From Lachnospiraceae bacterium UBA7196 (lineage in GTDB: Bacteria; Bacillota; Clostridia; Lachnospirales; Lachnospiraceae): DNA of 64,000 nucleotides. The translations under genes were made by a program, and so were the position numbers. The notes beneath the pieces were generated by a model. It worked only from the letters and a program-made list of their open reading frames with translations, searched no databases and was not told the DNA's origin. Shown here one piece after another: positions 53,854-63,039 of this stretch. The stretch's first letter is position 1. Every line of letters begins with the position of its first letter. The stretch lies in NCBI GenBank assembly GCA_002490835.1, contig DKUU01000039.1:144972-208971 (forward strand). The letters are read 5' to 3'.

Positions 53854-55086
53854 TCACCTCCTGCCGAAAACCGCCGTGACCGTGATAAACGTACCGTCAA
53901 TCTCCGCAAAGATTTCGCCGTTCATCTTGTGCATGAGCTGTCTGCAGATATACAGCCCCAGCCCGCTGCCGCGGACATTTTCAGCATTCGCGCCGCGCCA
54001 AAAGCTCTCGAAGATATGTGGCAGGTCAGATTTTTCAAGGGTACAGCCGCTGTTTCTCACCGAGATCAAAACACCCTCGTCGTCCTCAGGGAACAGCAGT
54101 TCCACGTGCCTGCCGTCACCGTATTTGAGCGCATTTTCCATGATGTTCTGCAAAACTTCGACACTTCTGTCAAAATCACCGAACAGCAGACAATTATGAT
54201 ATTCGCCGACTGAAAATTCGGTCTTTAAAAGCGGCAGTTTCTCGCCATAAAATGACACAATATTTTCAATCAGATCAGACAGATAAAACTCACTGTTATC
54301 GACGGTCAGGCTTAAGAAATCTTCACGCGACGCGCTGATGATCTGCGAAACGTAATCCTCGATCTCATCCGCCTTCTCATTGATCTTTTCGGCGACTTCC
54401 CGTTGTTTTTCCGCTTCTGGATACAAGTTTTTTGACAATGCTTTCGCATATAATTTAATCGCAGAAAGCGGCGTTTTAATATCGTGCGACAATGACAACA
54501 GCAGGGTTTTCTTTTCCTTCTGCAGTTCCAGTTCCCGCGTTTTCTGCTGTTCCATATTTTCACGCAGCAGATCGATCCCCCACAGGAATCTTCCAAAAAA
54601 TCTGCTTTTATTCTCTTTGACCGGAATAGTCAAATTTCCTTTGGAAAGCTCATAAGGGACGCCCGAAAGCCTTTCAAACGGGTGCAATATTTTGGCACGG
54701 ATATAAAACAGGATCGCAAATACCGCTGCCATCACCACCGCCAATATGATATTGACCGCCAGAATAATCTGCCACGGTTTCGTACCGTCTTTTACCTCAT
54801 AATCAAAGCGATAAAGGTTGCCTCCCATCTCACGGATCGAATAATCGGAATCGCTGTCATAAAAATGCTCGCCAAAGGGTTCGATATGATACACATATTC
54901 ATACTGTGAAAGATCGACCTTTTCCAGTCCGTTTTCCTCAATCGCCAGCGCCAGCCTGTTGATCTCCACGCGGTACGGCCTGCCGTTTTCGGGAAGGTTC
55001 CAGCGAAGCAGGATGAAATTTGTGCAGACAAAGAGCAGGATAAAGCACAGGCTCACAATACCTATCATTTTCCCAAACGCTCTCAT
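53854..55086 (-). CDS. Sensor histidine kinase (OmpR-system class)
   Basis: Protein of about 410 residues. Membrane helix 1 (about 7-26), an extracytoplasmic loop of about 80 residues, helix 2 (about 110-135), a HAMP-like linker (LHPFERLSGVPYELSKGNL), HisKA with LLSLSHDIKTPLSAI, and HATPase with IMENALKYGDG, GSGLGLYICRQL. The start ATG at 55086 overlaps the stop of the response regulator gene (ATGA); the frame itself opens earlier at a GTG. Last gene of the permease-ATPase-RR-HK operon, so it is likely to sense a peptide antibiotic or the transporter's flux. Confidence 0.92.
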   Translation of the reverse strand: MRAFGKMIGIVSLCFILLFVCTNFILLRWNLPENGRPYRVEINRLALAIEENGLEKVDLSQYEYVYHIEPFGEHFYDSDSDYSIREMGGNLYRFDYEVKDGTKPWQIILAVNIILAVVMAAVFAILFYIRAKILHPFERLSGVPYELSKGNLTIPVKENKSRFFGRFLWGIDLLRENMEQQKTRELELQKEKKTLLLSLSHDIKTPLSAIKLYAKALSKNLYPEAEKQREVAEKINEKADEIEDYVSQIISASREDFLSLTVDNSEFYLSDLIENIVSFYGEKLPLLKTEFSVGEYHNCLLFGDFDRSVEVLQNIMENALKYGDGRHVELLFPEDDEGVLISVRNSGCTLEKSDLPHIFESFWRGANAENVRGSGLGLYICRQLMHKMNGEIFAEIDGTFITVTAVFGRR

Positions 55087-55745
55087 AGATACTTGTACCC
55101 CACGCCCCACACCGTCAAGATTTTCTGCGGTTTTTTCGGGTCTTCCTCTATTTTTTCGCGCAGCCGCTTAATGTGAACGGTAAGCGTCTGCTGCTCGGAC
55201 TCGCTGTCGCTGCCCCAGATGGTATTGAAAAGATATTCCTTTGACAATGTCCGCCCTCTGTTTTCAATCAGCAGGGTAAGCAGTTCAAACTCCTTTTCCG
55301 TCATCTCCATTTCCATGTCGCCTTTGATAATCGTCCTGCTGCTTTTATTGATCCGCAGGCTGCCGTCAACAAGTTCATCCAGCGAATACCGCCGCTTGAA
55401 GATCCCGCGTATTTTTGCCAGCATGATATCAATATCATACGGTTTCTCAATGTAGTCGTCCGCGCCGAGATCCAGCCCCGTCAGTTTATCGTCCTTCGCG
55501 GTCTTCGCGCTGACGATGAGCACAGGCGTATTGCTTTTCTCACGCACCTTTTCCAGCACATAAAACCCGTCTTTTCCGGGCAGCATGATATCCAACACGA
55601 CAAGCCTCGCGCCGTATTTCTCATACAGCGCAAGGCCCTTTTCCGCCGTTTGGCAAGCGGATACCGTGTACTGCTCCGCACGCAAAAAATCACACAGCAC
55701 GTCCGCCAGTTCCTTATTATCTTCCACGATTAAAATGTCAATCAA
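55083..55745 (-). CDS. OmpR-family response regulator
   Basis: Protein of 220 residues. Receiver with EDN at 8-10, phospho-acceptor Asp52 (VVLDIMLPGKDG), Ser/Ala in IVSAKT and Lys in YIEKPYD. Winged helix with MTEKEFELLTLLIENRGRTLS, TVHIKRLREKIE and VWGVGYKYL. The start codon is TTG, supported by GGAGGG 6 nt upstream and no alternative ATG. Seventeen bp after the ATPase gene and overlapping the kinase gene. Confidence 0.94.
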   Translation of the reverse strand: MIDILIVEDNKELADVLCDFLRAEQYTVSACQTAEKGLALYEKYGARLVVLDIMLPGKDGFYVLEKVREKSNTPVLIVSAKTAKDDKLTGLDLGADDYIEKPYDIDIMLAKIRGIFKRRYSLDELVDGSLRINKSSRTIIKGDMEMEMTEKEFELLTLLIENRGRTLSKEYLFNTIWGSDSESEQQTLTVHIKRLREKIEEDPKKPQKILTVWGVGYKYL

Positions 55746-55761
55746 ACCGCTCCCTCCAGTT

Positions 55762-56526
55762 CTACCAGCCCATTTCCATTAGCCACCCGTTCAGCGCCCT
55801 TTCGCGATCACGCAGTTTGGTCTTATCGTATTTCTCAAGTTTATATTCGCCCTGAATGTTCCCGTCCACGATATACAAAACCCTCGTACATTTCGCCGCC
55901 ACCTTCACGTCGTGCGTGACCAGCATGATCGTCGTCCCCTCGGCATTTAATTTCGTAAGCTCCTCCATCACCTCATCCGAAGAAGCGCGGTTGAGCGCAC
56001 CCGTCGGTTCGTCGGCAAAGATCATCTTCGGTTTGTTGATCATGCTCCTGCAGATACATGCCCTCTGTAACTGACCGCCCGAAACCTCGTTGATATCATT
56101 ATCGGCAATATCAATGATCCCCAGCTTACGCATCAGCGCATGACCGCGCTCCGCCGTCTCTTTCCGTGACTCTTTGATCTTGTCGGACTGGCACGCGGGA
56201 AGGAGGATATTGTCGAGGACCGAAAGGTTTTTCAGCATATACATCTGTTGAAAGATGAAGCCCATCTCGTCAAGGCGAAGCTCCGCCAGTTCCTTCTGCG
56301 ACAGCTTAGAAACGCTTTTCCCGCAGAATTTCACCTCGCCCGCCGTGATGCCATCCATGCCCGAAACAGAGTACAAAAGCGTCGATTTCCCAGAACCCGA
56401 CGGCCCCATGACCGCCACCATCTCGCCCTCGTCAATATTAAAATTTACATTCTTAAGTACGTTATTCTGCCTCTTATTTACTACATATGTCTTACATAAA
56501 TCCTTAACCTCTAATATATTTGTCAT
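55762..56526 (-). CDS. ABC transporter ATP-binding protein (MacB/BceA-like)
   Basis: Protein of 254 residues. Walker A GPSGSGKST, Q-loop FIFQQMYML, signature VSGGQLQRACI, Walker B MIFADEPTGALN and the switch His in LVTHDVK. It energises the FtsX-type permease encoded just upstream. The ATG at 56526 is chosen because GAGGAGA precedes it; another ATG 18 nt earlier lacks a ribosome site. Confidence 0.95.
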   Translation of the reverse strand: MTNILEVKDLCKTYVVNKRQNNVLKNVNFNIDEGEMVAVMGPSGSGKSTLLYSVSGMDGITAGEVKFCGKSVSKLSQKELAELRLDEMGFIFQQMYMLKNLSVLDNILLPACQSDKIKESRKETAERGHALMRKLGIIDIADNDINEVSGGQLQRACICRSMINKPKMIFADEPTGALNRASSDEVMEELTKLNAEGTTIMLVTHDVKVAAKCTRVLYIVDGNIQGEYKLEKYDKTKLRDRERALNGWLMEMGW

Positions 56527-56576
56527 CGTTATTCTCCTCTTCATTTTAGACTATTTCTTTTAAATGCAAAACTCTT

Positions 56577-58925
56577 TTACTCATTATTGGATATCTCCGA
56601 AGCCGCAATCCTCCGCACCCCCTGCGCCGACACAAACGCCGCCGCTGCCGTCACCGCCAGCACGATCAGCGGGTACAGCAGATAGACCTCCGCCGGCCGT
56701 ATCTCATATTCAATGCTGTAAGCGCCCATCATCCTGAAAATCGGCGTGATAATCAGCATCGAGAGCGGCAGGGAACTCGCAGCCCCCACAAGTACCGATA
56801 CGATCAGTACGATACCGATCCTCATCGTCTGCCACAGCGTAAGCGGCGGATTCTTGAAGCCAATCGCCTTAAGGAGTGCGATCTCTCCTTTTTCTCTGGT
56901 AATAAAGCTCTTTACCATCAGTACCGCCACCAGCGCGTTGATACCGAGAACAATAGCAAGAATAAGTGTTTTGATACTGTCAAGCTGCTCGGCGACATTA
57001 CCAATCATATAGCTGATATACTCGCCGGGTTCGTAAATTGTCGCATCGGGATAAAGGTCTTCCAGCATCGCCTTTCTCTCGGCAAGGGCAGCGCTGTCGG
57101 GACTGTCCTTATAATTCACCTGCATACCAAAGCTTCCCGCTGCGTAGTTATAATCAAGCGCCGCGTCCTGATAAAACCGCACGCCCTCGCCCATATTATT
57201 CATGCTCTGATGAATTGCCGTAACTGTATATGTTTTGGTATCTTCGCCAACCTTGATCTCCACGTCGTCGCCGATCCCCGCATCAATCTGCCCCGCTGTC
57301 AGGTACGTCAGCGCAACCTCGTGCGGATTCTGCGGCGGTGTCCCTTCCAGATAAGCATACTCATCCGCCGTCACGCCGCCAACGCCCTGAAACGATATCG
57401 AATTGGTGCGCTTATCACCCTTTCTGATATTGGCGCGGAACATGATCTCCTGAAAGACATCGACGTCTATCCCGTGTTCGGCAAACATTTCGCGCACATC
57501 GGTAAGCTTTTGCTCCGCCTTTTTCCTGTTATCCTCATTCGGATTAAACAACAGCTCCTGCGAAATGATGTGATCGCTCTCAACCATATTAAATGTCGTG
57601 ATTATCTTGTCGGAGCGCAGAGTGTTGATGGTGTTCACCGGGATGATAACGAGCAGCGTGCCAAGGATAAAAATCAATATCATCGAAACATAGCTCTTGA
57701 TTCCGCTGAAAATATCATTAAGCGCCATAAAAGGCACGGCAGGCAGGTGCGACTTTCCAAGTTGCAAAAATCCCTTTTTGTGAAAGCGTTCTCCTGTTTC
57801 CCCGCTGTGGATCGCGTCGATGGGCGAAAGTTTCTTTATCCTGCGCGTACAAAAATAGCTGAAAAATACGACTGTCGCGCCTGCCAATACCGCCGCGCCG
57901 ATATTGATAAGGAAATTATCCTCACCGGAAATCACGATTTTCTGCGACACACTGCCGATCATCATCTGACTGAACGGGAAGCTGAGCCCAAGCCCAATCA
58001 GCGTGCCGACCACCGCGATCGTAAAATATTTCGCGATATACAGTCCGCGCACGGCAAAATTGTTGATACCGATCGCCTTCATCACGCCGATCTCACGAAA
58101 TTCTTCCGTGATCGTAAATTGAATGATGAACCGCAGGATCACCATGGAAATCAGGATCAGACAGACGCTCACCACCAACAAAATCGCCGCAATCAGGATA
58201 TCCATAAGATAGATCATCTTAAACATCGGACGGTAGACCGTCATGACCGTGTTGATCTCCAGCGCGTTGAATTTGTCAAAATAATCGGGGTCGTCCGTAT
58301 GAACCGCCACCGAACTGCAGACGGCGCTCTCCCCGTTATCAAACAGTTTGGCATCGTTGTCACTGATCAGAAATCTCGACATACCCACCATTTGCGAACC
58401 AAACAGCGCATCCTTGGTATACCCTTTGACGGTAAATTCCTTTTCGGCGCCATTTTGACTGATGCGCACTTTTGCGCCCTCGTAAAAGTTATTATCCTTC
58501 GATTCAAAGATAACGTTTGTGACCCACACTTCCCCGTCATTTACACGGGTGATCTCCTCGTTATTCTTGTCAAAGATACGGATACCGCCGAGGGTTGACA
58601 GGCACATGGTATTAGAGTATTCAAGCTTTTTGCCCGCGACCATAATGTTTTGCGGCTCGATCTGGATCAGGCGCGAAACCGAACAGTCGTATCCGTTCTC
58701 TTCCGCAAACGCCAGGAACCGTTTCACGCTATCTTCGTTCGTTGATACAAACCAGTGATCGGGCGCGTTCGCCTTTTCAAAAAAATTGTCCAGCGCGCTG
58801 CTGACCGTGATCAGATTGTTTGCGCTGCTTGCGATAAACGTTGCCGCCAGGATCACAAAAATCAGCAGGATAGCGTTCATCGTCTTCTTACGTCTCAAAT
58901 CTTTTTTCAAGATTCGTAAGTACAT
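56577..58925 (-). CDS. FtsX-family ABC transporter permease
   Basis: Protein of 782 residues with two FtsX-type membrane domains, each behind a large extracytoplasmic domain. Helix 1 is at about 18-38, then a loop of about 210 residues, three helices near 255-365, another helix near 405, a second large loop and three C-terminal helices (about 655-770). Architecture fits MacB/BceB-like peptide-antibiotic detoxification or lipoprotein/peptide release permeases. First gene of an operon with ATPase, RR and HK, so it is probably part of a sensing-resistance unit. Ribosome site AAAGGAGAAG. Confidence 0.9.
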   Translation of the reverse strand: MYLRILKKDLRRKKTMNAILLIFVILAATFIASSANNLITVSSALDNFFEKANAPDHWFVSTNEDSVKRFLAFAEENGYDCSVSRLIQIEPQNIMVAGKKLEYSNTMCLSTLGGIRIFDKNNEEITRVNDGEVWVTNVIFESKDNNFYEGAKVRISQNGAEKEFTVKGYTKDALFGSQMVGMSRFLISDNDAKLFDNGESAVCSSVAVHTDDPDYFDKFNALEINTVMTVYRPMFKMIYLMDILIAAILLVVSVCLILISMVILRFIIQFTITEEFREIGVMKAIGINNFAVRGLYIAKYFTIAVVGTLIGLGLSFPFSQMMIGSVSQKIVISGEDNFLINIGAAVLAGATVVFFSYFCTRRIKKLSPIDAIHSGETGERFHKKGFLQLGKSHLPAVPFMALNDIFSGIKSYVSMILIFILGTLLVIIPVNTINTLRSDKIITTFNMVESDHIISQELLFNPNEDNRKKAEQKLTDVREMFAEHGIDVDVFQEIMFRANIRKGDKRTNSISFQGVGGVTADEYAYLEGTPPQNPHEVALTYLTAGQIDAGIGDDVEIKVGEDTKTYTVTAIHQSMNNMGEGVRFYQDAALDYNYAAGSFGMQVNYKDSPDSAALAERKAMLEDLYPDATIYEPGEYISYMIGNVAEQLDSIKTLILAIVLGINALVAVLMVKSFITREKGEIALLKAIGFKNPPLTLWQTMRIGIVLIVSVLVGAASSLPLSMLIITPIFRMMGAYSIEYEIRPAEVYLLYPLIVLAVTAAAAFVSAQGVRRIAASEISNNE

Positions 58926-58962
58926 TTCGCTTCTCCTTTCCGTATTGCTTTATTGTGATCCC

Positions 58963-58968
58963 ATTATA
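58963..58968 (-). promoter_or_regulatory. -10 element of the FtsX-permease operon
   Basis: Minus-strand perfect TATAAT with a poor -35, in the 66-bp gap after the next kinase gene; a regulator-activated promoter is plausible. Confidence 0.4.
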
Positions 58969-58991
58969 AAATACCAATTATGAACTAATCC

Positions 58992-60272
58992 TTAACTGCG
59001 TACAAACCGCATTTCACAAAAGCTGCCGCCCTCCTCCCGGTTCCCGAAGCGCACTTTGCCGCCGTGGGCAAGCACAATTTTTTTCACGATTTCCAGCCCG
59101 CGGATATTGGGGTTTGCATCGTTTTTTTTGTTATCCCGCAATCGGCGCAAGACTTCCTCGGAATAGCCCGCGCCGTTATCCTCGAAACGAATCACAAATC
59201 TGTCGCCATTTCTTAACGATCTTATCAATCGCCGCCGTTCCTCCTGCATTTTGATACGAATCTCCACCGCTTCGCTCTGACCGCCGTGCTTGATGCTGTT
59301 TAAGATCAGATTGCGGAAAGCGCGCTGTAAAAGTTGTTCGTCCGCCCGCAGCATAATCTGTTCCGCCTGCGCATCGATCTCCACTTCCATCTGTAAGTTT
59401 CCGTCTGCATCATCATTCAAAAAAGCCGCCGCCACACTCCTGAGCGCCTGCGCCGGGCGTATCTTTTCCATCCGTAAAGGCTGCATAGAATATTCTAACT
59501 GCGAGGTAAGATTTAAGTCCGCGATCAACTCTTTCATCACCACGCTCTGATGAAGGATCACCGCCGCCTGCTGCCTTGCCTCCTCCGAAAGTTCCCCGTT
59601 CTGCTCCAAAGTGTCGGCATATCCCATCACCATAGACAGCGGCGTGCGGATATCGTGGGAGATGCCTGCGATCCACTCGATCCTCGCCTGCTCCCTGTTT
59701 CTCATAAACCGTCTGGTAAAAAATGCCGCCAGCAGCACGATCCACGCAATATTGATGAGAAAATAATAGAATCCGACCTGTTTCAGATAGTCCATCCAAG
59801 AAATAGAAAATTCTACAGGATACTTCCATACCGTGTCCTTCTCCATCCCCACCACCATGATCTCATCGTCCCAGACCCGCAGCCATACCGGATAGCCTTT
59901 CAGATACCAACGGGTCATGTTGGCGATATCTGCGCGGCTGTAGGTATCCGCAAGTTCGGCAGGCTTCCGGTAACTCCACAGTTCCCGTCCTTCCCCGTCA
60001 AGCAGCATCGCCCACTGTTCCTCCTCCACAAGCTTCCGCTCCATCTCATCTGAAAGCGCATAGCCCCCCTCTGTGGCAGTAAGCTCCTCCCTGACTTCTC
60101 CTCCGCCAAGTCGGGAAACGTCTTTCTTAACATAAACAAACCCGCTCACTATAAAAAAGACCAAATTCAGTGCGACAACCAACAGAGCAATGCCGACCGT
60201 CATATAAAAACCGTACTGAAATGTCCGCGCAACCTTCCCTGACCGATAACAGTAATCTCTTACTTTTTTCAT
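58992..60272 (-). CDS. Sensor histidine kinase (SpaK-like position)
   Basis: Protein of 426 residues. Helix 1 (about 20-48), extracytoplasmic sensor (about 50-165), helix 2 (about 168-188), HisKA with His near 205 (GISHDIRTPLSMVMG) and HATPase with NLILNSIKHGG, DNGAGYSEEVL and a PNIRGLEIVKKI G2 region. The ATG overlaps the regulator's stop by 4 bases. Divergent from a lantibiotic-immunity-type ABC transporter, so it probably detects an antimicrobial peptide. Confidence 0.92.
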   Translation of the reverse strand: MKKVRDYCYRSGKVARTFQYGFYMTVGIALLVVALNLVFFIVSGFVYVKKDVSRLGGGEVREELTATEGGYALSDEMERKLVEEEQWAMLLDGEGRELWSYRKPAELADTYSRADIANMTRWYLKGYPVWLRVWDDEIMVVGMEKDTVWKYPVEFSISWMDYLKQVGFYYFLINIAWIVLLAAFFTRRFMRNREQARIEWIAGISHDIRTPLSMVMGYADTLEQNGELSEEARQQAAVILHQSVVMKELIADLNLTSQLEYSMQPLRMEKIRPAQALRSVAAAFLNDDADGNLQMEVEIDAQAEQIMLRADEQLLQRAFRNLILNSIKHGGQSEAVEIRIKMQEERRRLIRSLRNGDRFVIRFEDNGAGYSEEVLRRLRDNKKNDANPNIRGLEIVKKIVLAHGGKVRFGNREEGGSFCEMRFVRS

Positions 60273-61090
60273 ACCAATTTATACCCCAATCCCCGCACCG
60301 TCAAAAGGTGCTTGGGATGCGAGGGGTCCTCCTCCAGCTTTTCCCGCAGTCTGCGGATGTGAACGATCAGCGTGTTCTCGTAACCGTAATTGCCTTCCCG
60401 CCAAACCGCGTCGCAGAGCGCGTCAATGGTCACGATCCGCCCGCGGTTTTCTGACAGCTTTTCTATGATGGCGTACTCCTTTGCCGTGAGGGTAGCTTCT
60501 ATGTCTTGGGCTGCCGCATCGTTTTGTCCGGCGACATTTCCGCCATGTTCCGCCGCCTCTTTGGACTCGCCGCTCCGTTTACTATTATTGCCGCCTGATT
60601 CTCCGTCTGCGCCGCTGCCTGCCGCACGCTTCCTGCGCACCACGCCGCTGCCCAGATCAATCACGCAGTCTCCAAAATCAATCACCCGCTCTTCCGCTTT
60701 CTCCTCATGAATCCGGTAGACCCGCTTCAACACCGCAGTCACCCGCAGAATCAACTCTTCGGGCAAAAAAGGCTTCGTAATATAATCATCCGCCCCAAGC
60801 CCCAGCCCGCGCAGCCTGCTCTCATCCTCATCCCGCGCGGAGAGAAAGATCACCGGCGCCGTCGTCTCCCGATGCAGCCTGTCAAAGAGAGAAAAGCCGT
60901 CCCCGTCCGGCAGCATCACATCCAAAAGGATCAGGTGGGGCGCCTCCCTGCGGCAGACCGCCTCCGCCTCCAGACAGCTTCCCGAATAGACTACATTTTG
61001 AAATCCTGCTTTCGTCAGAAAACCGCCTACCATCCTGCGCAGGGCTGGCTCGTCGTCCACTAATAAAATTTTGTGTTCGTATAAGTCCAT
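60269..61090 (-). CDS. OmpR-family response regulator with inserted linker
   Basis: Protein of 273 residues, about 45 longer than usual. Receiver with VDDE (11-14), Asp57 (LILLDVMLPDGDG), SAR and Lys in YITKPF. A low-complexity insert (about 155-196, rich in G, S, N, A) splits the N-terminal beta-sheet of the winged helix before LTAKEYAIIEKL. The recognition part (TLIVHIRRLREKL) and wing (VRGLGYKLV) are intact. Its own promoter is at 61115-61143 and candidate binding repeats lie at 61161-61178. Confidence 0.93.
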   Translation of the reverse strand: MDLYEHKILLVDDEPALRRMVGGFLTKAGFQNVVYSGSCLEAEAVCRREAPHLILLDVMLPDGDGFSLFDRLHRETTAPVIFLSARDEDESRLRGLGLGADDYITKPFLPEELILRVTAVLKRVYRIHEEKAEERVIDFGDCVIDLGSGVVRRKRAAGSGADGESGGNNSKRSGESKEAAEHGGNVAGQNDAAAQDIEATLTAKEYAIIEKLSENRGRIVTIDALCDAVWREGNYGYENTLIVHIRRLREKLEEDPSHPKHLLTVRGLGYKLV

Positions 61091-61114
61091 GTCTTTCTTC
61101 TCCTATCTGATATC

Positions 61115-61143
61115 AGTATATCCTTTATGCCATGACATGAAAA
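61115..61143 (-). promoter_or_regulatory. Promoter of the response regulator/kinase pair
   Basis: Minus-strand -35 TTTTCA (61138-61143), 17-bp spacer, -10 TATACT (61115-61120), with ribosome site ATAGGAGAAG before the ATG. Confidence 0.55.
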
Positions 61144-61160
61144 GATTTCAGCGGCATTCT

Positions 61161-61178
61161 TAAGGTAAGTGTAAGGTA
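61161..61178. promoter_or_regulatory. TAAGGTA direct repeats (candidate OmpR-type site)
   Basis: TAAGGTA at 61161-61167 and 61172-61178, 11 bp apart, so both face the same side of the helix. OmpR-class regulators bind such tandem half-sites. It lies between the regulator pair and the divergent ABC transporter and could control both. Confidence 0.45.
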
Positions 61179-61280
61179 TCCTTCATTTCCGCGTAATCCA
61201 AACCGCTTATCCTGTCTACAACAAGGCAAACAACGTTAACCGCAACAACAAATCTACAGTAAAGGACGGTGTTTATTCAA

Positions 61281-62201
61281 ATGGCAGTACAAAATCTCAT
61301 CGAAACCCACAATCTCACCAAACGCTACGGCAAAACCTTAAGCGTCAACACCCTGAACATGAAGGTGCCTCCCGGCGCGGTCTACGGCTTCTTAGGGCCC
61401 AACGGCGCGGGCAAATCCACCACCTTAAAAATGGTGCTGGGACTGGTAAGGCCTTCCGCGGGCGCCATCACACTGTTTGGTTCCCCCATGGACGAAAAAA
61501 ACCGCATCTACCTGCTTGCAGACACGGGTTCCCTGATCGAATCGCCCAGTTACTACGGTCATTTGAGCGGCGAAGAAAACCTGCACATCATCCAGACCTT
61601 AAAAGGCTGCACGAAATCAGATGTGGACGAGGTGTTAAAGATTGTACGCCTGACGGATGCAAGGAACAAGCTGGTCGGCCACTATTCCCTCGGCATGAAG
61701 CAGAGACTGGGACTGGCCGCAGCGCTGCTGGGCTTTCCGAAACTCCTGATTCTGGATGAGCCCACAAACGGCCTTGACCCCGCCGGCATTCAGGAGATGA
61801 GGGAATTGATCTGCAGCCTTCCCACGGAGTACGGCATTACGGTGGTGGTCTCCTCCCATCTTTTAAGCGAGATCGATCAGATGGCTGACCATGTCGGTAT
61901 CATCCGCAAGGGGGAACTGGTTTATCAAAACACGCTGGAATCCCTGCACGCCCACGCGAAGGAACAGCTTGCGCTCCGGGTCAGCAACCTGACCATTGCG
62001 GCGGACCTGCTGCGGCAGGATGGCATTGAAACGCAGCAGGAAGAAGGCTGGCTGCTGCTCCCCATGCTGGAAGATGCTCTGGCCGCGAAGCTCATCCGCA
62101 ATCTGATAGAACAGAATATCTCTCTGTACCGCATAGAGCAGCGGGAAACCAGCCTTGAAGATATCTTCCTGACGCTGACAGGAAAGGAGAGCAGCTTATG
62201 A
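61281..62201 (+). CDS. Lantibiotic-immunity-type ABC transporter ATP-binding protein
   Basis: Protein of 306 residues of the BcrA/LanF class. Walker A GPNGAGKSTT, signature SLGMKQRLGLAAALLG, Walker B LLILDEPTNGLDPAG, switch His in SSHLL. The C-terminal extension (about 215-306) is typical of this class. With two small permeases it would expel lantibiotic-like peptides from the membrane. The frame opens at a GTG (61269); ATG 61281 fits the family start, with AAAGGA somewhat far upstream. The stop overlaps the first permease by 4 bases. Confidence 0.94.
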   Translation: MAVQNLIETHNLTKRYGKTLSVNTLNMKVPPGAVYGFLGPNGAGKSTTLKMVLGLVRPSAGAITLFGSPMDEKNRIYLLADTGSLIESPSYYGHLSGEENLHIIQTLKGCTKSDVDEVLKIVRLTDARNKLVGHYSLGMKQRLGLAAALLGFPKLLILDEPTNGLDPAGIQEMRELICSLPTEYGITVVVSSHLLSEIDQMADHVGIIRKGELVYQNTLESLHAHAKEQLALRVSNLTIAADLLRQDGIETQQEEGWLLLPMLEDALAAKLIRNLIEQNISLYRIEQRETSLEDIFLTLTGKESSL

Positions 62202-62950
62202 AAACCTTACAACTTGAATTTTATAAGATCAGACGCAGAAATGTATGGCTTTCCATGTTTGCCATGCTGGGGATACAGATTCTGTGGGGACAATGGTCCA
62301 TGCGCAATCCGAAGGACTGGGAACTTGAAAGCGGCTGGATGTCCCTGCTCTACTCTCTGACGGTTTTGGACGGGCTGATGATGCCCACCATTATGTCGCT
62401 GTTAGCTTCCCGTCTTGCCGACATTGAACACAAAGGCAATACCTATAAACAGCTAAAAACATTACGGTCTGCCGCCAGCCTTTATCACGCAAAAGCGCTC
62501 TGCGGCACGGTCATCCTCACGGTCCTGCTGGCGTCTCAGGCAGCCGTTTTCATCCTGTACGGTTATTATCTGGGCTATGAGGGCAACCCTGACCCCCGTT
62601 ATTATCTGTTAGCCTATGGGTTAAAATTTGCAAGCTGCCTGTCCCTGTTTTTATTACAGCTCCTGCTCTCCATGTACTTTGCCAACCAGATGATCCCACT
62701 GGTCATTGGGCTTGGCGGCTCCATGGTCGCACTGTTTGTCATGTTTGTTTCCAACTATTCCTTTTTGCCTTGGGGCGGTATTCTCAGCAGCAGTCTGGTC
62801 GGCATGGACTGGGATCAAACGAGCAGTATCATCATATATTTTTATCGCGATTACTCCAAAGCGGAAACAGCCGCCGTCATCTGCATCTTTATCTGGGTTT
62901 TCGTGTTCTACGCAGCAGGTCGAAGGCTGTTTACACGTAGAGAAGCGTAA
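62198..62950 (+). CDS. Lantibiotic-immunity-type ABC permease (LanE-like)
   Basis: Membrane protein of 250 residues with six helices. The start LQLEFYKIRRRNVWL and the later YLLAYGLKFASCL match the EpiE/MutE permease class. Overlaps the ATPase gene by 4 bases. Exports or shields against peptide antibiotics together with the ATPase and second permease. Confidence 0.87.
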   Translation: MKTLQLEFYKIRRRNVWLSMFAMLGIQILWGQWSMRNPKDWELESGWMSLLYSLTVLDGLMMPTIMSLLASRLADIEHKGNTYKQLKTLRSAASLYHAKALCGTVILTVLLASQAAVFILYGYYLGYEGNPDPRYYLLAYGLKFASCLSLFLLQLLLSMYFANQMIPLVIGLGGSMVALFVMFVSNYSFLPWGGILSSSLVGMDWDQTSSIIIYFYRDYSKAETAAVICIFIWVFVFYAAGRRLFTRREA

Positions 62951-63039
62951 CTAATACGAAACCATTACCAAATGTTGATATAGACAAGAGTACTATTGCT
63001 CAACCAAGTTTTGAATCATCAAAAGGAGGACCTCACACA

